Assembly: GCA_023422005.1 (NCBI GenBank)
Contig: JAEZSC010000023.1
Coordinates: 1 to 15,497 of the forward strand
Direction of reading: 5' to 3'
DNA from: Bacillota bacterium
Lineage (GTDB): Bacteria; Bacillota; Clostridia; Christensenellales; UMGS416
Length of the DNA stretch: 15,497 bases
Under the pieces are notes generated by a model. The model ran no database searches, was not told where the DNA came from, and saw nothing but the letters and a program-made list of their open reading frames with translations. Both the position numbers and the translations under genes were made by a program. Below, one piece after another: positions 1 to 5,282 of the stretch; position 1 is the first letter of the stretch; every line of letters begins with the position of its first letter.

Positions 1-155
1 AGCGCATCCCCGCGGGGCGCTACACCAACCCCGAGGAGGTCGGCGCGGCGGCGGTGTTCCTGTGCTCCGAAGCCGCGGCGTCCATCACCGGCACGGTGCT
101 GACCATCGACGGCGGCGCGCTGCTGCCTGTGCTGACCGACAATGAATATGCATGA
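1..155 (+). CDS. 3' end of a short-chain dehydrogenase/reductase (SDR) gene, partial
   Basis: The reading frame enters from the left edge (first full codon at base 3) and ends at TGA 153-155, leaving 51 codons. The visible peptide has the typical SDR C-terminal tail: RIPAGRYTNPEEVGAAAVFL, then SITGTVLTIDGG. In classical SDR oxidoreductases the 'R.P.GR...PEE.A....FL.S..A..ITG..L.VDGG' stretch forms the last helix and strand of the Rossmann fold and is shared by FabG-like and sugar/alcohol dehydrogenases. The substrate cannot be told because the cofactor and catalytic SYK regions lie outside the window. The next gene starts 36 bases downstream on the same strand, so co-transcription is possible. 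Confidence 0.85.
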   Translation, partial: RIPAGRYTNPEEVGAAAVFLCSEAAASITGTVLTIDGGALLPVLTDNEYA

Positions 156-191
156 GACTCCCGTGCGTTATGAACGAGCAAAGGAGCATCC

Positions 192-737
192 ATGGAAAAG
201 GGTAAAATTATCATTCTGAACGGCGTTTCCAGCGCTGGCAAAACAAGCTTATCAAGAGCCATACAGAGAAAGCTGCCGGAACCCTATTTCTGGCTTTCAA
301 ACGACAGCTTCTGCGACATGGTTCCGGAAACATTCTGGGATACCGATCAACCGGAAGCGGAATATCAAGCCTTGTCCTTATTGGGTAAGACGGTCAAACT
401 GTTCTCGGACAATGGCAAGAATGTCATCGTGGATACGGTTATGATAACCGAACAAAAACACGACCTGTTTAAAGAGTACGTTGACTTGCTGTGGGGATAC
501 CCGGTAAGCTTTGTTCATGTGACTTGCCCGCTTCACGAGCTCCAGCACCGGGAGAGGGAGCGCGGCGACCGTTCAATCGGTCAGGCCGAGGGGCAATTAA
601 CGATGCTGAATCCGCAGGATGGGTATGACCTTACCGTTGACACCCACGAAAATTCCATTGATCAGTGTGCCGATCAGGTGATCGACTTTATGAGCAGCCT
701 GTCAAATCATAAAACGCTGAACCGAACATTCATTTGA
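192..737 (+). CDS. Chloramphenicol-phosphotransferase-like P-loop kinase
   Basis: This 181-residue protein resembles the CPT family (chloramphenicol 3-O-phosphotransferase fold, a P-loop kinase). The Walker A motif GVSSAGKTS is at residues 11-19. PEPYFWLSNDSF (29-40) puts Asp38 where the Streptomyces enzyme has its catalytic base in 'GVDS'. An RGDRS lid-type segment lies near residue 125, and the YDLTVDTHENS segment matches the family's C-terminal 'VDTT..S' strand. The length is normal for the family. ATG 192 follows AAAGGAGCATCC, a good ribosome site. Members in Firmicutes are often simply small-molecule kinases of unknown substrate, so drug resistance should not be assumed. Base composition is lower in GC than in the neighbours, and no promoter is obvious in the 36-base gap before it. 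Family assignment is fairly sure; substrate is unknown. Confidence 0.8.
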   Translation: MEKGKIIILNGVSSAGKTSLSRAIQRKLPEPYFWLSNDSFCDMVPETFWDTDQPEAEYQALSLLGKTVKLFSDNGKNVIVDTVMITEQKHDLFKEYVDLLWGYPVSFVHVTCPLHELQHRERERGDRSIGQAEGQLTMLNPQDGYDLTVDTHENSIDQCADQVIDFMSSLSNHKTLNRTFI

Positions 738-802
738 GCCGGTACCGAAAAATATGGCAGAACCTTCGCTTAAAACGTCTTCTACTGATCCCGGAAGAAT
801 GA

Positions 803-808
803 TATAAT
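803..808 (+). promoter_or_regulatory. Candidate -10 box for the sugar isomerase gene
   Basis: A perfect TATAAT stands 76 bases before ATG 884, in the gap after the kinase gene. The matching -35 region (around 780-785) is poor, so an activator or a weak promoter is possible. Transcription would begin near 815. Confidence 0.4.
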
Positions 809-835
809 ACCTACGATGCTTACATGTAAAAACTT

Positions 836-861
836 TTGCCACCGCCAAACGGCTGTGGCAA
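836..861 (+). promoter_or_regulatory. Hairpin / operator-like inverted repeat in the leader
   Basis: Arms TTGCCACCGCC (836-846) and GGCTGTGGCAA (851-861) pair over 11 positions with one mismatch around an AAAC loop. It sits just downstream of the presumed transcription start and ends about 11 bases before the ribosome site at 872-877. It could be a repressor operator or a translation-affecting hairpin; no T-run follows, so it is not a terminator. Confidence 0.45.
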
Positions 862-883
862 GACCATGCACAAGGAGGCACCC

Positions 884-1765
884 ATGAAGATCGGTTCCGT
901 CGCCTGGGGCTGGACCCCCACACCCGAAGACATGCCCACGCCCGGCAGCCTGCAGCTCATCGCCGATGAGGTCAAGGCCCTGGGTTTTGACATCGTGGAT
1001 TATCTGACCACGCCAGAGTCTCTGGAGGGCTTCTTTACCGAGGAAGTCAGCCGCGCCATCGGCGAACACGCCCGCGCCATCGGCCTTATGACCGGCGGCC
1101 TGGTGTTCCAGAGCGGCGAATGGAACAACCCCTGCACCGACGCCCAGGCCCGCCAGTTGGATCTGTTCCGCAAGTGCGCGCTGACCGCGAAGGCCATGGG
1201 CTGCGGCACCATTTCCTGCATCATCCCCGGCCCCTTCGGCGCCCAGCCCAACCGCGCCGGCTCCCCTTCGGAGAAGCTCGCCTCCAACCTGCCCGCCGAC
1301 TACAGCTGGGACAAGGACTGGAACCTCTTCACGTCCATGATCGCCAAGGCCTGCGACATCGCTGCTGAATACGGCCTGCGCATCGCCATGGAGTGCTTCC
1401 CCGGCTCGCTGTGCTCCACGCCCCACGCCATGCTCAAGCTGCTGGAGGACGCCAACCGCCCCAACCTGGGCATACAGCTGGACACCGCCCACCTGATGAA
1501 CCAGCACATCGACGTGGAGACCGCCATCTATATGCTGGGCAAGGACCGCATCTTCAACGTGCACGCCAAGGACAGCGACGGCCTGACCCGCGGCAACCTG
1601 CCCTGCGGCGTGGGCCTGGTGGATTACACGGCGGTGCTTAAAGCGCTGCGCAACATCGGCTACACGGGCAACGTGTCCGTGGAGGTGGAGTTCACCGACA
1701 ACCCCCGCCGCTACATGCGCCAGGCGCTGGAGCACCTGAAGCTGTGCATGGACGGTAAATTCTAA
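884..1765 (+). CDS. Sugar phosphate isomerase/epimerase-like TIM-barrel protein
   Basis: The 293-residue product belongs to the xylose-isomerase-like / AP endonuclease 2 TIM-barrel superfamily, which includes sugar epimerases, hydroxypyruvate isomerase and IolE/IolI. Likely metal ligands are Glu170 in AMECFPG, Asp200 and His203 in IQLDTAHL, His227 in NVHAKD, and Glu267 or Glu269 in SVEVEF; these match the Glu-Asp-His-Glu set of tagatose 3-epimerase-type enzymes. ATG 884 was chosen because AAGGAGG lies 7 bases before it and the protein then begins MKIGSVAWGW, a normal first barrel strand; a frame open from 836 adds 16 residues of leader with no ribosome site. It stands alone between a leader hairpin and a strong terminator. 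Carbohydrate catabolism is the likely setting; the exact substrate is unknown. Confidence 0.85.
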   Translation: MKIGSVAWGWTPTPEDMPTPGSLQLIADEVKALGFDIVDYLTTPESLEGFFTEEVSRAIGEHARAIGLMTGGLVFQSGEWNNPCTDAQARQLDLFRKCALTAKAMGCGTISCIIPGPFGAQPNRAGSPSEKLASNLPADYSWDKDWNLFTSMIAKACDIAAEYGLRIAMECFPGSLCSTPHAMLKLLEDANRPNLGIQLDTAHLMNQHIDVETAIYMLGKDRIFNVHAKDSDGLTRGNLPCGVGLVDYTAVLKALRNIGYTGNVSVEVEFTDNPRRYMRQALEHLKLCMDGKF

Positions 1766-1781
1766 TTAGAACAAGTTAAAC

Positions 1782-1811
1782 AACAAAGGGGGCCGTCTGG
1801 CCCCCTTTGTT
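1782..1811. terminator. Bidirectional intrinsic terminator
   Basis: A perfect 13-bp stem (AACAAAGGGGGCC / GGCCCCCTTTGTT) with a four-base loop lies between two converging genes. The A-rich left flank gives a T-rich tail on the minus strand, and the stem end gives TTTGTT on the plus strand, so it can serve both the isomerase gene and the zinc-ribbon membrane protein gene. Confidence 0.85.
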
Positions 1812-1837
1812 CGTATGGCTGAATGAATCGCAGGCTG

Positions 1838-2677
1838 TTACCTGACCGTGATGGAGATCTGTCCGTCCTTGGCCTCGGCCATCAGCGTTACCTTGATCTG
1901 CCCCGGCTCAAACCCCTCCAGCGTGAAGCGCTGCACTCCGCCGGTCAGCTCGTGCATCTCGTTGCGTTCCCCTGCGGGGTCGGAGACAATAAGATGCAGC
2001 GATCCGCTGGCCTTCTGGCTGTTCACGACCAACTGCTGGCCCTGCGCAAAGCTGAGCTCCGCGTTGTGCTGGCCGGCCAGCACGGCGAAGCGAATGCTCC
2101 ACTCGTTGTTAAACTTGTTTTCGATGACGCCGATGGAGAGGTTCTCATCCTGCATGGATTCAGCGACACGCTCGATGATCCCCTTGGGTGCGGACACGTT
2201 CTCATCTGCGACATACTCTCGGAACTCGCGTACGGATCCCGTTTGGCCGAAGTAAAGCAGCGGGGCCAGGACGGCGGAGGCCAGTATGGCCATCCCCAGC
2301 AGCACGGTCAACCCCAGGCACACGATGAAGCCGATCAGCGGCCCGCGGTGGCCGCCCTTGGCGATGGGCCGGGGCGCGCGGCCGGCGTCCACACCTTCGC
2401 CCCGGGCGGCGGCGCCGCACTTGGGGCAGAACTGGTCGTTGGCCGAAAGCCCTCCGCCGCAGTTGGCGCACAGCGCCGTGGATTGGTTGCGGCCCACGGC
2501 CAGATAGATGATAAGGCCGATGAGGCTGGGGGCCAGCAGCACCACCAACACCCACATCACGGCGTTCAGGCCCCGGGCTCGGGCGTCGCGATAGGTCCAC
2601 ACGCCCAGAAAGGCCATGGCCGCAAAGGACAGCAGTATGATGAAGAGCGTGGGCAGCAAAATCAATATTGAATTCAT
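1838..2677 (-). CDS. Zinc-ribbon membrane protein with PLDc_N-like N-terminus; third gene of sigma operon
   Basis: The 279-residue protein has two N-terminal membrane helices (about 3-28 and 38-62) with the WTYRDARARG...PSLIGLIIYL pattern of PLDc_N/small envelope domains. A zinc ribbon follows (C70-x2-C73, C84-x2-C87), then a third helix (about 115-143) and a C-terminal domain of about 135 residues with alternating beta-like segments, probably outside the cell. ATG 2677-2675 follows AAAGGA and overlaps the stop codon of the gene before it as ATGA, a hallmark of coupled translation; the longer open frame upstream is a shadow of that gene. Its place behind an ECF sigma factor and a small membrane protein suggests a role in envelope sensing or response. 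No specific function is known to me; the domain reading is moderately sure. Confidence 0.8.
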   Translation of the reverse strand: MNSILILLPTLFIILLSFAAMAFLGVWTYRDARARGLNAVMWVLVVLLAPSLIGLIIYLAVGRNQSTALCANCGGGLSANDQFCPKCGAAARGEGVDAGRAPRPIAKGGHRGPLIGFIVCLGLTVLLGMAILASAVLAPLLYFGQTGSVREFREYVADENVSAPKGIIERVAESMQDENLSIGVIENKFNNEWSIRFAVLAGQHNAELSFAQGQQLVVNSQKASGSLHLIVSDPAGERNEMHELTGGVQRFTLEGFEPGQIKVTLMAEAKDGQISITVR

Positions 2678-3015
2678 AACGATATCCTTTCTTGGCGCAC
2701 AGTCATTAATTTGGCGCTGAAGATGGCCAGAAGCCATGTGCTGGCGCAAAACACACCGCCCATGGCCTGGACGATCTGCTTCCACGGCGGGTTGGGGAAC
2801 AGAACCGTCAGCGCGAACACGAGCGCCGCCGTCATGGCTGTGCCGGCCAGCGCCGCCAGCAGCGGCAGCGCGCCGGGGCGGCTGGTCTGTTTGGCGCGCA
2901 TCTGCCGGCGCAGCTGCGCGATCATCGCCGTGTCCGGCCGGGCCTGGGTAGCCAGCGCCGAATGCAGCAGGCTGTGCATCTCGTCAGGTGGAGCCGAAGA
3001 CGGTCTGCGATTCAT
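2674..3015 (-). CDS. Small two-helix membrane protein, putative anti-sigma factor
   Basis: This 113-residue protein has a charged, Arg/Lys-rich cytoplasmic N-terminus (about 1-48) and two predicted membrane helices (about 49-73 and 80-103). GGAGGAG stands 6 bases before ATG 3015-3013. The gene starts 32 bases inside the end of the sigma factor gene and its own stop overlaps the next start (ATGA), so the three are almost certainly one translation-coupled operon. In ECF systems the gene directly after the sigma factor usually encodes its membrane anti-sigma. No HxxxCxxC zinc anti-sigma motif is present, so assignment rests on position and topology rather than sequence similarity. Confidence 0.7.
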   Translation of the reverse strand: MNRRPSSAPPDEMHSLLHSALATQARPDTAMIAQLRRQMRAKQTSRPGALPLLAALAGTAMTAALVFALTVLFPNPPWKQIVQAMGGVFCASTWLLAIFSAKLMTVRQERISL

Positions 3016-3532
3016 AGCCGTTCTCCTCCAATCTTTGCTTAAGCAGCGTGCGGGCCCGGTGCAGGCGGCTCTTGACCGAACCCTGGGGGATGTGAAGGAT
3101 GACTGCGATCTCACCGACCGACAGCTCCTCGCCATAAAAGAGCACGACCGGCAGCCGCAGCCGGTCCGGCAGGCCGTCGATGGCCCGGAGGGTGAGGGCC
3201 CGCAGCTCGTCGCGCGCCACGCCATCCTCCAGCCGTTGGGGGTCCGGAGCGTCCGCTCCGGCGCGGCAGACGTCCAGCGGTTGGGTGGGGACGATGCGCT
3301 GCCGGCGGGAGAGCAGGCCCCGCCGGCGCTGGGCCGTTCGCGCGGCGATGGAGAACAGGAAGGCCTTGGGGTTGGCGCCTGGATCGATGCGATCGCACAG
3401 CTCCGTAGCCCGCAGGAAGGTCTGCTGGAACAGGTCTTCGGCCTCCTGGCGGCAGCCGCACAGGCGAAGGCAAAAGCGGTACACCGCCGTGCCGTGGGCG
3501 TCCACCAGAGCATCCATGTCCTGCACCTGCAT
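2984..3532 (-). CDS. ECF-type RNA polymerase sigma factor (sigma-70 family)
   Basis: The 182-residue product has a clear sigma region 2 (DALVDAHGTAVYRFCLRLCG, then EAEDLFQQTFLRA) near residues 6-45. Sigma region 4 (LPDRLRLPVVLFYGEELSVG, with the helix-turn-helix VGEIAVILHIPQGSVKSRLH) lies near 125-165. There is no region 3, as expected for ECF factors. I chose the ATG at 3532-3530 because GAAGGAGG lies 8 bases upstream; the preceding in-frame ATG at 3538 is only 2 bases from that ribosome site. The start of the next gene lies inside its 3' end. ECF factors commonly transcribe their own operon; a weak TGAACC-N16-AGATAA arrangement lies upstream (see separate entry). Confidence 0.92.
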   Translation of the reverse strand: MQVQDMDALVDAHGTAVYRFCLRLCGCRQEAEDLFQQTFLRATELCDRIDPGANPKAFLFSIAARTAQRRRGLLSRRQRIVPTQPLDVCRAGADAPDPQRLEDGVARDELRALTLRAIDGLPDRLRLPVVLFYGEELSVGEIAVILHIPQGSVKSRLHRARTLLKQRLEENGYESQTVFGST

Positions 3533-3554
3533 CCGCATCACCTCCTTCGCTTTG

Positions 3555-3582
3555 TTATCTCCGCGAAAACGGGAATGGTTCA
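3555..3582 (-). promoter_or_regulatory. Weak candidate ECF-type promoter for the sigma operon
   Basis: On the minus strand TGAACC (3582-3577) is followed after 16 bases by AGATAA (3560-3555). The -35 element resembles the TGAAAC of SigW/X/M-type promoters with the usual 16-base spacer, but the -10 element fits poorly. If real, the leader would be only about 20 bases and include the ribosome site. Confidence 0.25.
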
Positions 3583-3648
3583 TCCGATGGGACAAGTTTA
3601 TCACAAAGATAGAGCGATATGTCTTGGACTCGTGGCTGTGACCGTGGA

Positions 3649-3748
3649 TGCCGCTGCGAGCGGCACGCTACATACGATATACAAAAGATGGGGCCGAAGG
3701 TTTCCAAAGGGCGATCGGAAAGCCCTTTGGTCGCGCCCGTAGGCGCGA
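3649..3748. other. Three successive perfect hairpins in a gene-free gap
   Basis: Between the sigma operon promoter region and the terminator at 3779 lie three separate perfect inverted repeats: TGCCGCT/AGCGGCA (3649-3665, loop 3), CCAAAGGGC/GCCCTTTGG (3704-3730, loop 9) and TCGCGCC/GGCGCGA (3731-3748, loop 4). The last two abut. No open frame with a ribosome site spans them. They may be part of a structured RNA, a protein-binding DNA array or decayed repeats. Confidence 0.45.
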
Positions 3749-3778
3749 ATACTCCTTGCGTATGTTCCACTTTCCCCA

Positions 3779-3805
3779 TAAAAAAAGGGAGCCCTGCGGC
3801 TCCCT
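3779..3805 (-). terminator. Intrinsic terminator of the NIPSNAP/metallo-hydrolase operon
   Basis: On the minus strand an 8-bp perfect stem (AGGGAGCC / GGCTCCCT on the plus strand, loop 3794-3797) is followed at once by seven T's (plus-strand A's 3780-3786). It begins 19 bases beyond the stop codon at 3825. Confidence 0.9.
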
Positions 3806-3824
3806 CATCAAATCACCCGGTTCC

Positions 3825-4151
3825 TTACTTCCAATCCGGCTTTACATAATCCACCCGGTCCATGAAGTAGTTCTCCACCCGCTCCACGATGGGCCCGTCT
3901 GCGTGGGAAGCTGCGAAGGCGTTCTGCCAGTCGGGGTCCGCCCCGAAGGCTGCGAAGGCCGCGTCGCGCTGGGCGCGGTCGGCAAAGGCGCACACATAAT
4001 ACAGCCTCTCGCCGCCGTCGGCGTCGGTCCAGAAATCGCACACGTGGATGCCGTGACGGCGGAACAGCCCCATGGTGACCTCGGAGAACCGCTTGTGGAT
4101 GGCGGCCATCCGGCCAGGATGCATGTGGTAGATGCGCAGTTCGTACAGCAT
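3825..4151 (-). CDS. NIPSNAP-like ferredoxin-fold protein
   Basis: The 108-residue protein begins MLYELRIYHMHPGRMAAIHK, which is the standard opening of NIPSNAP family domains (YELR.Y...PG....). It continues with FRRHGIHVCDFWTDADGGER and a YYVCAFADRAQRDAAFAAFG segment, followed by PDWQNAF, all typical of this dimeric alpha-beta-barrel family. Length equals one domain. ATG 4151-4149 has GGGAGG 6-7 bases upstream; longer versions of the frame run into the preceding gene. It starts 22 bases after the metallo-hydrolase gene and the pair share a promoter and terminator. The biochemical role of bacterial single-domain NIPSNAP proteins is not established. Confidence 0.85.
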   Translation of the reverse strand: MLYELRIYHMHPGRMAAIHKRFSEVTMGLFRRHGIHVCDFWTDADGGERLYYVCAFADRAQRDAAFAAFGADPDWQNAFAASHADGPIVERVENYFMDRVDYVKPDWK

Positions 4152-4173
4152 ATCAAACCTCCCGTTTTCCGCC

Positions 4174-4977
4174 CTATGAGGCGGTCGTTTCCAGTTGGTC
4201 GCAAGGCCCTGCCTGCGAAGCCGCCAGCAGGCGCACATCGCGCCCCGGGCGCAGGCCGGCCTGCAACAGAATGTGCTCCACGGTGCCCAGCGCCCGCTCC
4301 GGCGTGTTGTTCTCCTCGCTTAGGTGCATCAGCGCCACCTGGCGCGCGCCGGCGTTCACCAGCTCGCACAGCGCCTGGCCGCAGGCGTCGTTGCTCAGGT
4401 GCCCCCGGCGGCCGTGGATGCGGCGCTTGAGGTACTCTGGATACCCGCCGTACAGCAGCATCTGCTCGTCGTAGTTGCTCTCCAACAGCAGCATCTGGCA
4501 GCCGCACAGCCGCTGCAGCAGCGTCCGGGGCATGTACCCCAGGTCTGTGACGACGGCGCCGCGTACGCCGCCGTGATAAAAACCGAAGCCCAACGAGCGC
4601 ACGGCGTCGTGGGGCTTGTCGTAAGTCTCTATATTGAGGCCGCGGATGCAGAAATCACTGCCGGAATCCACGACCACGCGCTGCTGGGCGCCTACCCGGA
4701 GCAGCTTGGGAGACATCTCCCGCCACGTTTCGGCGTTGGCGAAAATCTTCACGCCGTGCTTGGCGGCGAAGATGTTGAGGCCGTTGATGTGGTCGCTGTG
4801 TTCGTGGCTTATGAGGATGCCGTCCAGCCGGTCGGCCGCGCAGCCCATCTCCTTGAGCGCACACTCCAGGCGCGATGCGGATACGCCGGCATCCACGACC
4901 AGGCGCACGTCGCCGGCCTGCACATAGGCGGCGTTGCCCTTGCTGCCGGAAAACAGCGGGCGCATCAATAGGCTCAA
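4174..4977 (-). CDS. Metallo-beta-lactamase-fold hydrolase, WalJ/YycJ-like
   Basis: The 267-residue product opens MSLLMRPLFSGSKGN, the usual start of the YycJ/WalJ family ('S.L.SGS.GN'). It carries the metal-binding HEHSDH motif at residues 58-63 (HxHxDH), the DAGVSASRLE segment at 29-38 and later metal-site regions (VVTDLGYMP, LLLESNYD, HLSEENNT). I prefer a TTG start at 4977-4975: GGAGG lies 7 bases upstream and the length then fits the family. The in-frame ATG at 5010 overlaps the -10 promoter box and so is probably not transcribed; ATG 4965 is a later alternative. In Bacillus and streptococci WalJ is linked to the WalRK envelope system and to DNA repair; here that kinase/regulator pair is absent and the partner gene is NIPSNAP-like. 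Confidence 0.85.
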   Translation of the reverse strand: MSLLMRPLFSGSKGNAAYVQAGDVRLVVDAGVSASRLECALKEMGCAADRLDGILISHEHSDHINGLNIFAAKHGVKIFANAETWREMSPKLLRVGAQQRVVVDSGSDFCIRGLNIETYDKPHDAVRSLGFGFYHGGVRGAVVTDLGYMPRTLLQRLCGCQMLLLESNYDEQMLLYGGYPEYLKRRIHGRRGHLSNDACGQALCELVNAGARQVALMHLSEENNTPERALGTVEHILLQAGLRPGRDVRLLAASQAGPCDQLETTAS

Positions 4978-5008
4978 GCCACATCCTCCGTACTCGTCAT
5001 TGTGTACC

Positions 5009-5037
5009 ATTATAGCTTGGCAGTGGGGCCGGCGCAA
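5009..5037 (-). promoter_or_regulatory. Sigma-A-type promoter of the metallo-hydrolase gene
   Basis: On the minus strand TTGCGC (5037-5032) is followed after exactly 17 bases by a perfect TATAAT (5014-5009). The transcript would start near 5002, about 25 bases before the TTG start codon. Confidence 0.8.
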
Positions 5038-5090
5038 CATGTTGTGGTTGGTCCGCCGCACAACCAAAGGCAAAAAGCGACAAAAACCGA

Positions 5091-5119
5091 TTGCCTTCGC
5101 CCAAATGATGTGGTAAAAT
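5091..5119 (+). promoter_or_regulatory. Sigma-A-type promoter of the nucleobase permease gene
   Basis: TTGCCT (5091-5096), a 17-base spacer and TAAAAT (5114-5119) with an extended-10 TGG just before it. It lies back to back with the metallo-hydrolase promoter, about 55 bases apart. Transcription would start near 5126, leaving a long leader of about 155 bases. Confidence 0.75.
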
Positions 5120-5156
5120 CTAAAAAATTGCGTTGTGCCCATGGGCGCGGCGAACA

Positions 5157-5220
5157 GGGATACGGAAACGGGAGAGCCACAGCTCATGCGTCTTAAGCGA
5201 TGCTCCGTCTCCTTTTTTTT
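5157..5220 (+). promoter_or_regulatory. Leader attenuator (terminator-like hairpin) before the permease
   Basis: In the permease leader GGATACGGA (5158-5166) can pair with TCCGTCTCC (5204-5212; one mismatch), directly followed by eight T's. An inner GAGC/GCTC hairpin (5173-5184) lies in the loop. This arrangement between promoter and start codon is what a transcription attenuator looks like. I could not match the region to purine, ykkC, ZTP, preQ1, THF, c-di-GMP or T-box consensus sequences, nor to a PyrR binding loop, so the trigger is unknown. Confidence 0.55.
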
Positions 5221-5282
5221 GGGCCAAAACGCTTTTATGCGTTCCTTGCACCTCCCAACACATTATGGAAAGGAGCATCCCC

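Noticed and set aside
192..737. Calling the kinase a chloramphenicol resistance gene
   Set aside because: Family membership does not establish the substrate, and nothing nearby supports resistance.
782..1735. A 317-codon open frame on the minus strand opposite the sugar isomerase
   Set aside because: It is a GC-driven shadow: low-complexity Ala/Gly/His/Val composition, no ribosome site, and the plus strand has a clear TIM-barrel gene.
1823..2671. A 282-codon plus-strand open frame opposite the zinc-ribbon membrane protein
   Set aside because: The minus-strand frame has cysteine motifs, membrane helices and overlap with its operon; the plus-strand product has none of these.
5126..5220. A known riboswitch class in the permease leader
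   Set aside because: No purine, ykkC, ZTP, preQ1, THF, c-di-GMP or T-box consensus could be recognised by eye; a covariance-model scan would decide.
5133..5282. Upstream extension of the permease reading frame
   Set aside because: It lies in the leader over the attenuator, has no ribosome site, and the family N-terminus begins at ATG 5283.
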